Assembly: GCA_029547185.1 (NCBI GenBank)
Contig: JAKPPU010000215.1
Span: 55,897 to 119,896, forward strand
Direction of reading: 5' to 3'
Origin: Deltaproteobacteria bacterium
GTDB taxonomy: Bacteria; Desulfobacterota; Desulfomonilia; UBA1062
Length of the DNA stretch: 64,000 nt
Below, piece after piece: positions 8,767-16,201 of the stretch; within the stretch, counting starts at the first letter, position 1, and every line of letters begins with the position of its first letter. The position numbers were made by a program, and so were the translations under genes. A model generated the notes under the pieces. That model searched no databases and was not told the DNA's origin. It worked only from the letters and a program-made list of their open reading frames with translations.

Positions 8767-9888
8767 TCAGAGCACATCGCTTCTCACGAATGCGTATCCT
8801 TCCATCAGCCTCCTCGCTGTACGGTAGACCAGTATCTTCTTCACATCGATGCCAGATTGCGTATTCACGATCTCTATCCCTTCAAGGTCAGCAATCCCCG
8901 ACGGGTGACCCATACGGACGCAGTCTCTCTTCACCAGATCGGGCACGGCAGCATCGTTTACAACCGTCCCCGGTATCATTGCGGCTGTCCCGCAGCAGTT
9001 GATCATTGAGGCGGCGAAGGTCTTGTGTGTCTTGCCCAGGAAGATCATTCTCACGAGAAAATCCGACTGATCAGATTTTACTGTTTCTCCGGTCACATAA
9101 TTTTTGTATTCCGTAGATGGTGCCACATAGGTCAGCAATGCAAATTTATTGATCTTAGCTATGGCAGCCCTGGCGATTGCATCGCTTTTTTTCAGAAGTT
9201 CCTCATCGGCATCGATCTCGTCAGGGGATTCGGTACCTTTAAGCCCCATATCTGAAGCCATGACAAAGACCCCGGGATTCCCGACATCCACGATGGAGGC
9301 CGTGATCTTTCCGACTCCTTCGACATCGAGGACATCTTTCGCATTACCGGTCGGGAGGAGAGCCCCCGTGTTCGCACCGACCATGTCGGACCAGTTCAGA
9401 ACGATCTTCGCGCCGGTACCGGGGACGCCGTCAATGGCAAAATCTCCGCTGACCTTTACCCGGTTTCCGGCTACAGGCACTTCGGCCACTATGATGCGCT
9501 TATTGTTCGTACAGTGGATACGAACGGTTGTCACCGGCTCCGTCGGCCGGACAAATCCCTCGTCAATGGCGTAGGGTCCCACTGCGGCAGAAACGTTTCC
9601 ACAGACAGCCCCGTAATAGATTGTCGGAGAGTTGATGTCGACCTGCCCGAACGTATAATCGATATCCGCGTCCGGTCGCGACGGAGGACCGATGATTGCC
9701 AGCTTGGAGGTGAGGAGATCAGCTCCACCGAGTCCGTCAATCTGGCGTTTGTCCGGACTGCCAAAGATGGCGCAGATAATCTTGTCGCGTTGTGCTGTAT
9801 CCTTGGGAAGGTCGTTCTCCTTGAGAAAAACTGCCTTGCTCGTACCTCCCCTGTAGAGGACCGTTGGAATGCGTATCATCTCCTGCAT
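8767..9888 (-). CDS. PrpF-family isomerase (methylitaconate/aconitate isomerase-like)
   Basis: A 373-residue member of the PrpF / 4-oxalomesaconate tautomerase / methylitaconate delta-isomerase group, which has a diaminopimelate-epimerase-like fold. Seen directly: YRGGTSKAVFL near residue 14, GLGGADLLTSKLAII (about 52-66, the catalytic lysine region), CGNVSAAVGPYAID (about 95-108) and RMGHPSG (about 340). These enzymes move a double bond in substituted itaconates, aconitates or oxalomesaconates. Next to a LeuCD-type dehydratase it is suited to turn a methylene-succinate into a substituted maleate. The internal ATG at 9888 is preferred to the GTG at 9897, because GGAGG overlaps the latter too closely. 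Confidence 0.88.
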   Translation of the reverse strand: MQEMIRIPTVLYRGGTSKAVFLKENDLPKDTAQRDKIICAIFGSPDKRQIDGLGGADLLTSKLAIIGPPSRPDADIDYTFGQVDINSPTIYYGAVCGNVSAAVGPYAIDEGFVRPTEPVTTVRIHCTNNKRIIVAEVPVAGNRVKVSGDFAIDGVPGTGAKIVLNWSDMVGANTGALLPTGNAKDVLDVEGVGKITASIVDVGNPGVFVMASDMGLKGTESPDEIDADEELLKKSDAIARAAIAKINKFALLTYVAPSTEYKNYVTGETVKSDQSDFLVRMIFLGKTHKTFAASMINCCGTAAMIPGTVVNDAAVPDLVKRDCVRMGHPSGIADLEGIEIVNTQSGIDVKKILVYRTARRLMEGYAFVRSDVL

Positions 9889-9919
9889 TGCATTCACCTC
9901 CTTCGCATCGTTCAGCGTA

Positions 9920-11326
9920 TCAGCTTATGAAATCGGCGATGACCGAAATGTCGCTGACCTGCTCGAGATTCTTGACCGTCTCAATGAACTGCTTTCTCTT
10001 GTCTGCATCAATGTATCGCTCGGCGAGCTGGTTGAACTTCACTTCTATCTCGTCGAAATTCACGGGGTTCTCGGGGTCTCCCTTGGGGTAATCGACGTGT
10101 GACGTGAGAACGCGGCCGTCCTTGAGCGTTGCCTCCATGGTGGCCGGGTAGTATTTGGGGTATACTTTTTCCGCCTCGGGATCGACCTCTGCGGTCACCA
10201 GGTTTGCAACCCTCAAGATTTCGGGATCGGTAAAGGTCTCTTTCTTGTACTCGTCTATGCCGGTACGGTTCCTGCAGATGGCAACGGCCGTGGTGTAGGG
10301 GAGGCTGAACTGGGCGTCCACGTGGGTCTGTGGCTGGTACTTCTTGTCCTTTGGCTGCGTGAGCGCCTGGACGGTAAAGTTGCATGTCTTGACCACGATC
10401 TTTTCCACGTTATCAGCACGAACGCCCTGCTTGTAAAGATCCACGGCGCAGTCGGCAATCGGACCGTTGAAGCGGCAGCATGCATGGACCTTGATGCTCG
10501 TGTCTTTCATCTCCCATTTGCTTCCCAGGTTGTCCGTCAATCTCGCATAGTCGTAGGTATCTTTGTATGAATGCGCCCTGATGAATCCCATGGAACCTTC
10601 GAAGATTGTCCGTGCGCCGGTGAAATTCTTCTGCGCCAGAGAGGCGGCTATGACTCCGCACATTGCCGGCTGGCCGGCCTGGAGCGGCTTCTGCATCGAA
10701 CCCTCGGCGCCCCACTCGAGTGTGCCTGCGGAGAAGCTGCCGGCCAAGCCGAGGGCCCACGCTATCTGCTGGGGGTTAAGCCCGAGGAGCAGCGAGCATC
10801 CCATGGCCGATCCGAATACGCCGCAGGTTCCCGTCGGATGGAATCCCTGGTAATAACTCTTGCCCAAAAAGGCCTCGCCCGCACGGATCATGACTTCCAG
10901 ACCGCAGACCAGGGCGCGTATATAGTCCTTTCCGCTGACTTTCATCTTTTCGCCGAGGGCGAAAACAGCCGGCATGACTGCCACGGAAGGATGCATGGTT
11001 CCTTCCCTGTGGTCGTCGTCGAAATCGTAGATATGCCCCTGAGTCCCGTTGATGAACGCCGCATGCATGGTCGATGTCTTGAAACCCTGCGCAATGACCG
11101 TGCTCTGGGGATTCCCGCCCTGGGACTTCATGACCTCGACCACGGCCTTGACCTGGTGCTCTTCCTTTGATCGTATCGCGCACCCGAACATATCGATCAT
11201 ATAGATTTTCGTCATCCGGACCACTTCAGCGGGGAGGTCTTCGAACTTCACTCCTGTACAGAAATCTGCATAGATCTCGGCAACCGCCTTATTTATTTTT
11301 CCAAAACTGATCGTCTCGTTACCCAT
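9920..11326 (-). CDS. MmgE/PrpD family protein
   Basis: A 468-residue MmgE/PrpD protein, a family that includes 2-methylcitrate dehydratase, cis-aconitate decarboxylase and iminodisuccinate epimerase. Family features are visible: DMFGCAIRS near residue 49, the DFDDDHREGTMHPS region (about 122-135), HPTGTCGVFGSA (about 187) and HACCRFNGPIAD (about 304). It is the first gene of the operon whose promoter carries operator site 2, 243 bp upstream. AGGAGG precedes the ATG. The family does dehydration, decarboxylation or epimerisation of tricarboxylates and dicarboxylates; which of these applies here cannot be read from the sequence. Confidence 0.9.
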   Translation of the reverse strand: MGNETISFGKINKAVAEIYADFCTGVKFEDLPAEVVRMTKIYMIDMFGCAIRSKEEHQVKAVVEVMKSQGGNPQSTVIAQGFKTSTMHAAFINGTQGHIYDFDDDHREGTMHPSVAVMPAVFALGEKMKVSGKDYIRALVCGLEVMIRAGEAFLGKSYYQGFHPTGTCGVFGSAMGCSLLLGLNPQQIAWALGLAGSFSAGTLEWGAEGSMQKPLQAGQPAMCGVIAASLAQKNFTGARTIFEGSMGFIRAHSYKDTYDYARLTDNLGSKWEMKDTSIKVHACCRFNGPIADCAVDLYKQGVRADNVEKIVVKTCNFTVQALTQPKDKKYQPQTHVDAQFSLPYTTAVAICRNRTGIDEYKKETFTDPEILRVANLVTAEVDPEAEKVYPKYYPATMEATLKDGRVLTSHVDYPKGDPENPVNFDEIEVKFNQLAERYIDADKRKQFIETVKNLEQVSDISVIADFIS

Positions 11327-11568
11327 ACAATATCCTCCTGTGATGATTATTGATTATAAGCCTTGCCTTCCCGAACCCGTTATTCACTCGATCGCTGCAG
11401 TATCCCCCTCGCAGCGATCAGCCTGATATTTCCTTTCCTCCACTTGGTATAAGGCATTCCATTCGAAGAGAAGATCCCTGCATGCGGGAAGATCGCCGAA
11501 TACCTTTTGGAGCCAATTGCAGATATTTCCATTCGCCCTATTCCACGGCATCAAAGTTCCCTGAACAT

Positions 11569-11609
11569 TTAAGTATACTATTAGTATACTTAACAGAACT
11601 CCTTGTCAA
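11569..11609 (-). promoter_or_regulatory. Promoter with tandem AGTATACT operator (site 2) of the main catabolic operon
   Basis: AGTATACT lies at 11572-11579 and 11583-11590 with 3 bp between; the symmetry extends to a perfect 25-bp palindrome (11569-11593). On the minus strand TTGACA (plus 11604-11609) is followed after 15 bp by TATACT (plus 11583-11588), so the -10 element is part of the operator. This promoter faces the MmgE/PrpD gene. The rest of the 11327-11732 gap shows nothing else I can name beyond AT-rich sequence. Confidence 0.8.
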
Positions 11610-11732
11610 TTGGTATTTTTTATAAAACCTCTTTAGTCTTATATGTTATTTATTTTGCTATGTATTTTTGTTAATAATGTTTGGTGGTCGAAGTATACCG
11701 ACAGTGTTTTTGTTGTTACTTGCATATATTCT

Positions 11733-12149
11733 CTATTGTGGGTCCCCGGCCTTGACATCCTTGCGTGTATCAAGAAGGAAGAGGCCAAAGAGCACGCCGA
11801 ATACAAAATCTCCGAATGCCAGGATAAGGGTGAGAAGGGTGATCTTCTTTTTGAGGTAATAGGGTATCGCGGCAAAGAAAAACGGGATCTTGGCCAACAT
11901 GCCCATCCATACGATCCCGCGGTTTTTCTCCGGATTCCTCGACACGAGGTAATAGCCGAAACCGAACACCAGCACGTGAGTGTAGAATGTCCTCAAGATG
12001 AAGGTCGTGACCCCATAGGCAGGAACCGTTTTGAAGAGCATTTTGCTCATCATTTTGAAAAACATCATCCCGTTGAACGCTGCCATGAAGTTGTAGATTG
12101 CACTTATAAGAAAGAACTTTTGATATTTGACTTTCTTGATCTCATTCAT
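11733..12149 (-). CDS. Small four-helix membrane protein, unknown function
   Basis: A 138-residue protein with about four hydrophobic segments (roughly residues 11-31, 47-65, 75-93 and 104-124) and short basic loops, so an inner-membrane protein. I do not recognise the family. A loop with RNPEKNRGI lies between helices 2 and 3, and the tail is charged. It is the last gene of the lyase/transporter transcript and is separated from the previous gene by a pair of overlapping hairpins (12235-12280). The ATG has AGGAG 8 nt upstream. By position it could assist the transport proteins, but there is no direct evidence. Confidence 0.7.
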   Translation of the reverse strand: MNEIKKVKYQKFFLISAIYNFMAAFNGMMFFKMMSKMLFKTVPAYGVTTFILRTFYTHVLVFGFGYYLVSRNPEKNRGIVWMGMLAKIPFFFAAIPYYLKKKITLLTLILAFGDFVFGVLFGLFLLDTRKDVKAGDPQ

Positions 12150-12234
12150 AAGTACACTCCTGAAGTAATACCTGCCGGTTTGTTTCCATCATTCCGTCCC
12201 GGGTTGCCTCAGAGCCTCTTGAAGAGCACGAACT

Positions 12235-12280
12235 AAAAAACCGGGAAATTAAATGCCCGGCGTTTATACAACCGCCGGGC
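12235..12280 (-). terminator. Overlapping, mutually exclusive hairpins (terminator/attenuator-like)
   Basis: Hairpin A pairs GCCCGGCG (12255-12262) with CGCCGGGC (12273-12280). Hairpin B pairs CCGGG (12241-12245) with CCCGG (12256-12260) and, on the minus strand, runs straight into six T residues (plus 12235-12240). They share 12256-12260 and cannot form together. On the minus-strand transcript A is made first, then B with its T-run. This may be a leaky terminator or a conditional one ahead of the membrane-protein gene. Confidence 0.6.
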
Positions 12281-12373
12281 CATGGTTGCTTCGATTGGAC
12301 CAGAGCAGGTATCCATATTTTTTGTCTTGATGAATTTCGCGGTTATGGATTTCAATCTAACCTCACAGTTTCA

Positions 12374-13123
12374 TCAATAAACGTCCATTGTCTTTTTTCT
12401 GTTTTTCTTCAGACCGAATCTCTCGTAATATTTATCCGGGATCTTGTTGGGATCCTTGTAGATGTAAAGAACACACTTATCACCGGGTTTCCTTGCGCAG
12501 GGGGTCTCATGAATCCAGATCTGCGCACCGTCTCCTCCCAGGAGGATCGGGATTATCTCATTGCATATCGCACAATGGACGCAGTAGAAGGGAACATCTT
12601 TCTCCCCCCAGGTGATCGGAGCCGGAGTCTTGGTCTTGGCATAGCCGAAAGGTCCTTCATAGGCGCCCATGTCTATGAGCCTCCCTCCGCTGCCGCATGG
12701 GTCCATGGTGAAAATGAACTTCTCGTCGTCTTCCTCTATCTTCCATTTTCCGAAATGCTCACGCCATAAATCGGCGATGCTCTCAACGTATGCCTTTACC
12801 CCCTCATCACCTCCGCCGGCCATCTCGGTTACCGTCTTTCTCCATTGGGCTGCGCTTTCGGCGAAATATTCGCATGCCTTTGTCATTGCCTCAATGGCCG
12901 CTTCCTCGCCCATGTGTTTATAAATATACGTGGCCAGGGAAGTACAGCCATGCAGATAACTATCGAAATACCAGTGCTGTTGAGGCCTCTGCCTCTTGAC
13001 CCAGTATTTAGCCTTCTCGATGTCTCCTTCTTCCAAGGCCTCCAATATCAAATCCAAAAACTGTTTCTGCATCTCTTCGAGCTTTTCTTTGGTGAACAAG
13101 CGTTTTCCCTTCTGTTTTGCCAT
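12374..13123 (-). CDS. Cysteine-rich protein with a V4R-like C-terminus
   Basis: A 249-residue cytoplasmic protein. The N-terminal half is helical (four or so helices, residues 1-125). The C-terminal half carries MDPCGSGGRL (about 139), then YCVHCAICNEI (about 180) and HETPCARKPGDKCVLYI (about 204-220). The last stretch, a cysteine followed by GD and another cysteine before a beta-strand, resembles the end of 4-vinyl-reductase (V4R) domains, which bind small hydrophobic ligands or metals. I cannot name the family with certainty. The many cysteines suggest a bound metal. Its place in the operon with hydrophobic-compound transport proteins suggests substrate binding or an early enzymatic step. 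Confidence 0.7.
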   Translation of the reverse strand: MAKQKGKRLFTKEKLEEMQKQFLDLILEALEEGDIEKAKYWVKRQRPQQHWYFDSYLHGCTSLATYIYKHMGEEAAIEAMTKACEYFAESAAQWRKTVTEMAGGGDEGVKAYVESIADLWREHFGKWKIEEDDEKFIFTMDPCGSGGRLIDMGAYEGPFGYAKTKTPAPITWGEKDVPFYCVHCAICNEIIPILLGGDGAQIWIHETPCARKPGDKCVLYIYKDPNKIPDKYYERFGLKKNRKKTMDVY

Positions 13124-13191
13124 ACAGCCATTCCTCTCTCATATTAGAATTTTTCCCAGTTATTGTTCCCTTAACTCTTATTCACGTTTAC

Positions 13192-13223
13192 AAGGTTCGG
13201 TGAGTTCGCACTCACCGAACCTT
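13192..13223. terminator. Perfect 14-bp stem hairpin after the DUF1329 gene
   Basis: AAGGTTCGGTGAGT (13192-13205) pairs perfectly with 13210-13223 around a TCGC tetraloop. It lies 55 bp beyond the DUF1329 stop and 68 bp before the next minus-strand start. No T-run follows on either strand, so it may be a transcript-end stabiliser or processing signal in the operon instead of a true terminator. Confidence 0.5.
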
Positions 13224-13278
13224 ACGGATGGAGGCTAAAGTTGAAGAATAAATATAACCCTTGGATCCAATCTCCTTC

Positions 13279-14571
13279 TTACTTACACAGTGCGGTAAAT
13301 CCGCCTAAAGAGAACTGATTGGTGTTTAAGCTGGCGCCGCACCGGTACTTTGTCGTATTCTGTGTCGAGGCATGCTGTATCCGCTCATCGAGCACTGTCG
13401 TAATCAAAACGCCGATCCAGCTCGAGGACTTGTCTGCGACCTGGCCGATTGCCCAATAAGGCCAGCACATTCTCCAGTACTTTCCGGTACGGTCATGGAT
13501 CACTTTCCAATGGGCAAAGTTCATATCCTTATCGATATAGAAAATCTGTTTTCCAAAGTTGTAGTAGGTGTCTTTCGGTATTCCCTCGATAATCCACACC
13601 GGCCGCTTCACCCAGATTCCGTTATCCATGAACCACGGTGCAGCAGAATTTCTCGGACCTTTTTTCTCATAGCTGAACTGGACCATTTTTCCCAACTGAA
13701 ATTCCATTTCACCACGCTTGTTTCTTTCCACGAGAATCGGCTTATCGCTGACAAAGCCACCGATGCACTCACCTTCACCGATTATCTTCCAATTGAAGTA
13801 ATTGATGGCTCCATCATAAATCCCATATCCGGAATCATCCTGGCTGTAGTCGGAGCCGAACAGCGCATCGGAACGGCCTGACGGAGTGAGCTGTCTCACC
13901 CTCCTGATCGCCGGCACGTACCCGTACTGCATGTTTTCCTTGTTTGTTCTGTAGCGCCACGTCATCATTGCCGTGCCCGCCATGTCGTAGGGGCTCCTTA
14001 TCAAAATCTGGTTGACCGATTCGAAATTGTTCGGATTGGGCTCTGATTGCGCCGGTTCATAGGCATCGAAGGGCTTGCTGTACCAGTCCACCCAGTACGA
14101 TCTCTCATACCCGGTCTTCCTGCCAAAGAACTTCAATTCCAGCTCGTTGCGGAGCGCACCCTGGGCATTCCTCATGTAGATGGTATTCCACATGACCTTG
14201 GCTGCAGCATCGGGGTCATTCCGCCTGATATCCGGAAACGGTATGCCTTTGATGAACTTCGGGAACTTGCCGGTCGCGGCTTCGACGATCGCCCCCTTGT
14301 CGGACAGCTTGTACTTGCCGACATTCTCCCTTTTTGACTCGATAACCCATGCCGGCATGACCTTTGCCGGATCGTAGGTCAGATTCCCATACTTCAAAAT
14401 CATGTCGCCTGTTTTCACCCAGTTCAGCGCGTTTTCCGGCATCAGACCTTTGAGCACCTGCCAGTTTGATTTATCCACGTACTGCTCATTGGCTGCCATG
14501 CCGGTATTTGTGATACCGAGCATGACGACGATAGTCAGAAAAATGATCACGTTACCTTGATATCTCTTCAT
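13279..14571 (-). CDS. DUF1329 outer-membrane-associated protein
   Basis: A 430-residue secreted protein. The signal peptide is residues about 1-27, ending after NTGMAA. The mature part has the DUF1329 pattern: PENALNWVKTGD, a WRYRTNKE.. YVPAIRRVRQL stretch (about 200-225), and SDALFGSDYSQDDS, which in the DUF1329/LolA-like fold lines a lipid-binding beta-sheet. DUF1329 proteins are regularly encoded beside DUF1302 and MMPL/RND genes in clusters for steroids, terpenes and other hydrophobic compounds; exactly these two follow here. I infer a periplasmic carrier or outer-membrane assembly partner. GGGAG precedes the ATG at 14571; an upstream ATG at 14604 lacks a ribosome site. Confidence 0.88.
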   Translation of the reverse strand: MKRYQGNVIIFLTIVVMLGITNTGMAANEQYVDKSNWQVLKGLMPENALNWVKTGDMILKYGNLTYDPAKVMPAWVIESKRENVGKYKLSDKGAIVEAATGKFPKFIKGIPFPDIRRNDPDAAAKVMWNTIYMRNAQGALRNELELKFFGRKTGYERSYWVDWYSKPFDAYEPAQSEPNPNNFESVNQILIRSPYDMAGTAMMTWRYRTNKENMQYGYVPAIRRVRQLTPSGRSDALFGSDYSQDDSGYGIYDGAINYFNWKIIGEGECIGGFVSDKPILVERNKRGEMEFQLGKMVQFSYEKKGPRNSAAPWFMDNGIWVKRPVWIIEGIPKDTYYNFGKQIFYIDKDMNFAHWKVIHDRTGKYWRMCWPYWAIGQVADKSSSWIGVLITTVLDERIQHASTQNTTKYRCGASLNTNQFSLGGFTALCK

Positions 14572-14614
14572 ATTTTTTCTCCCGATATTTTTCGTATGTT
14601 TCATCCCGGTAATC

Positions 14615-16096
14615 TCAGAAAACGAGAGTGGCCTGGAAAGAAACCTGTTGCCTATCCCTTATTATACCTACGCTTACATCATCATGGCCGGTGATCCCGT
14701 AATAGGTGAGCTTGAATATCCACGGATAGAAAGACTTTTCAATCGACGGGATATACATGAGCGCTCCCTCAGGATCATACACAAGAGCTACCTGAGGAGT
14801 CAGTGTCCCGTTCATGTAGGTTGTAGAGGACACCAGGGTATACTTGTCCTCGTAGCGCTCCTGATCGATGAATTCTCCGCTGGGAAATCTGTTTACGGGC
14901 AACTTCTGCCTTTTATCGTAGTTGGTGTAGTACTCGCCGAAATACTGTAAATAGAAATTGAACATGGATTTATTATTGAGGAGCCTTATCCAGATTTTCT
15001 TGTCGAGTCCCAACATATATCGAAATACATTCGTCTTGGGAATTTCGCCTGTTACGAAGTTGCCGTAGAGGGCCGGCAGATTGATCTCGGGGATGAAAAC
15101 CGGCTCGTCCCAGAACCATGCAACCTCCGTCCGGATGATTGAATCGATATGGGGCTCATAAAAGCACATTGATCCGCCGGTAACCTGAACGGTCTCGTAA
15201 GAGAGATCCTGGGCCACCATACCCGGGACGCTCGGGTCGATTGTCAGAACAGCGGAAGGCGTATCCATGATCGTCTGGTAATGCGCAAGGGAAAACGTAT
15301 AGTTGTCGCTGATGACACCCGTAAGCTTGACGCCCGCACGGCTGTTCTGGAACGTCTCCTCTGGTTTGTGTATTCTCACGGGCACAGCCGGTGCCGGGGA
15401 AGGAAACGCATACGGAGTACCGTATGGAGCCAGCGGAGCAACCTCCTGATCTACCCAGCCGGGATTCAGGAATGCTTCCAGGGTAAGGGAGGAGATGGGG
15501 CCGATATTCCCGAAATTGTAATCGCCCCTCGCCATCCAGATAGGAATTCTCCTGTCATCCAGATCCTCGAATTGTCCCCCGAACGTATTATCGAGCGGAT
15601 TGATCCTGTCAAGCAGCTGATAAATGTCGGTTTCACCCCAGGAGAGATTCTGTTTCCCTACGCGGAAAAACCATGGGCCCTTTTGATAGTCAAGATATGC
15701 CTCCCAGATACTCTCATCGTGCTTGAATTCGTCAATGACGTCCGGGTTGGCTTCTCTGACCTTACGATATTCATCCGGGCCGTAATCGTACACCCCCTCA
15801 TAGAGGAGCCGCGCCTTGATGTGATACTTGAGCTCGGGTGTTTCCTCAGTCTGTCTCAGCAAAAGATGATTCAGCTCCAGGAAACCCAGATTTCTCTGCT
15901 GCACCATGTTTCCCTGGGGAGTTTCCGGGAAGGTGAACCCTTCAGAGCCTGTCGCACGGAATGAGATCCTTGACTGCAGCTTGCCGGTTATTTCCAGGTC
16001 CCCTTCTTCATCAATGTCAATTGCATAGGCCCTTCCTTGCAGTATTACTCCCGCCAATAAAATGATCGTGAATAACCATACCTTGGATGCTTTCAT
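14615..16096 (-). CDS. DUF1302 family outer-membrane protein
   Basis: A 493-residue protein with a signal peptide (about 1-26, ending QGRAYA) and a long series of amphipathic beta-strands, ending in a terminal phenylalanine (QATLVF), as expected for a barrel inserted by the BAM complex. Family-typical stretches are LRQTEETPELKYHIKAR, WEAYLDYQKGPWFFRVGKQNLSWGETD (about 135-160) and DRINPLDN. DUF1302 barrels are thought to import hydrophobic substrates across the outer membrane. It lies between the DUF1329 and RND genes. The ATG at 16096 follows GGGGGTAG. Confidence 0.9.
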   Translation of the reverse strand: MKASKVWLFTIILLAGVILQGRAYAIDIDEEGDLEITGKLQSRISFRATGSEGFTFPETPQGNMVQQRNLGFLELNHLLLRQTEETPELKYHIKARLLYEGVYDYGPDEYRKVREANPDVIDEFKHDESIWEAYLDYQKGPWFFRVGKQNLSWGETDIYQLLDRINPLDNTFGGQFEDLDDRRIPIWMARGDYNFGNIGPISSLTLEAFLNPGWVDQEVAPLAPYGTPYAFPSPAPAVPVRIHKPEETFQNSRAGVKLTGVISDNYTFSLAHYQTIMDTPSAVLTIDPSVPGMVAQDLSYETVQVTGGSMCFYEPHIDSIIRTEVAWFWDEPVFIPEINLPALYGNFVTGEIPKTNVFRYMLGLDKKIWIRLLNNKSMFNFYLQYFGEYYTNYDKRQKLPVNRFPSGEFIDQERYEDKYTLVSSTTYMNGTLTPQVALVYDPEGALMYIPSIEKSFYPWIFKLTYYGITGHDDVSVGIIRDRQQVSFQATLVF

Positions 16097-16201
16097 AAGA
16101 CTACCCCCATTTATTGTTTTTCCATCCCAACCGCCTTCAGCAACAGCCATAGGATGCTGATGCCCAAACTCGTTACCCAGACCACAAGCAACCTTATCTC
16201 G

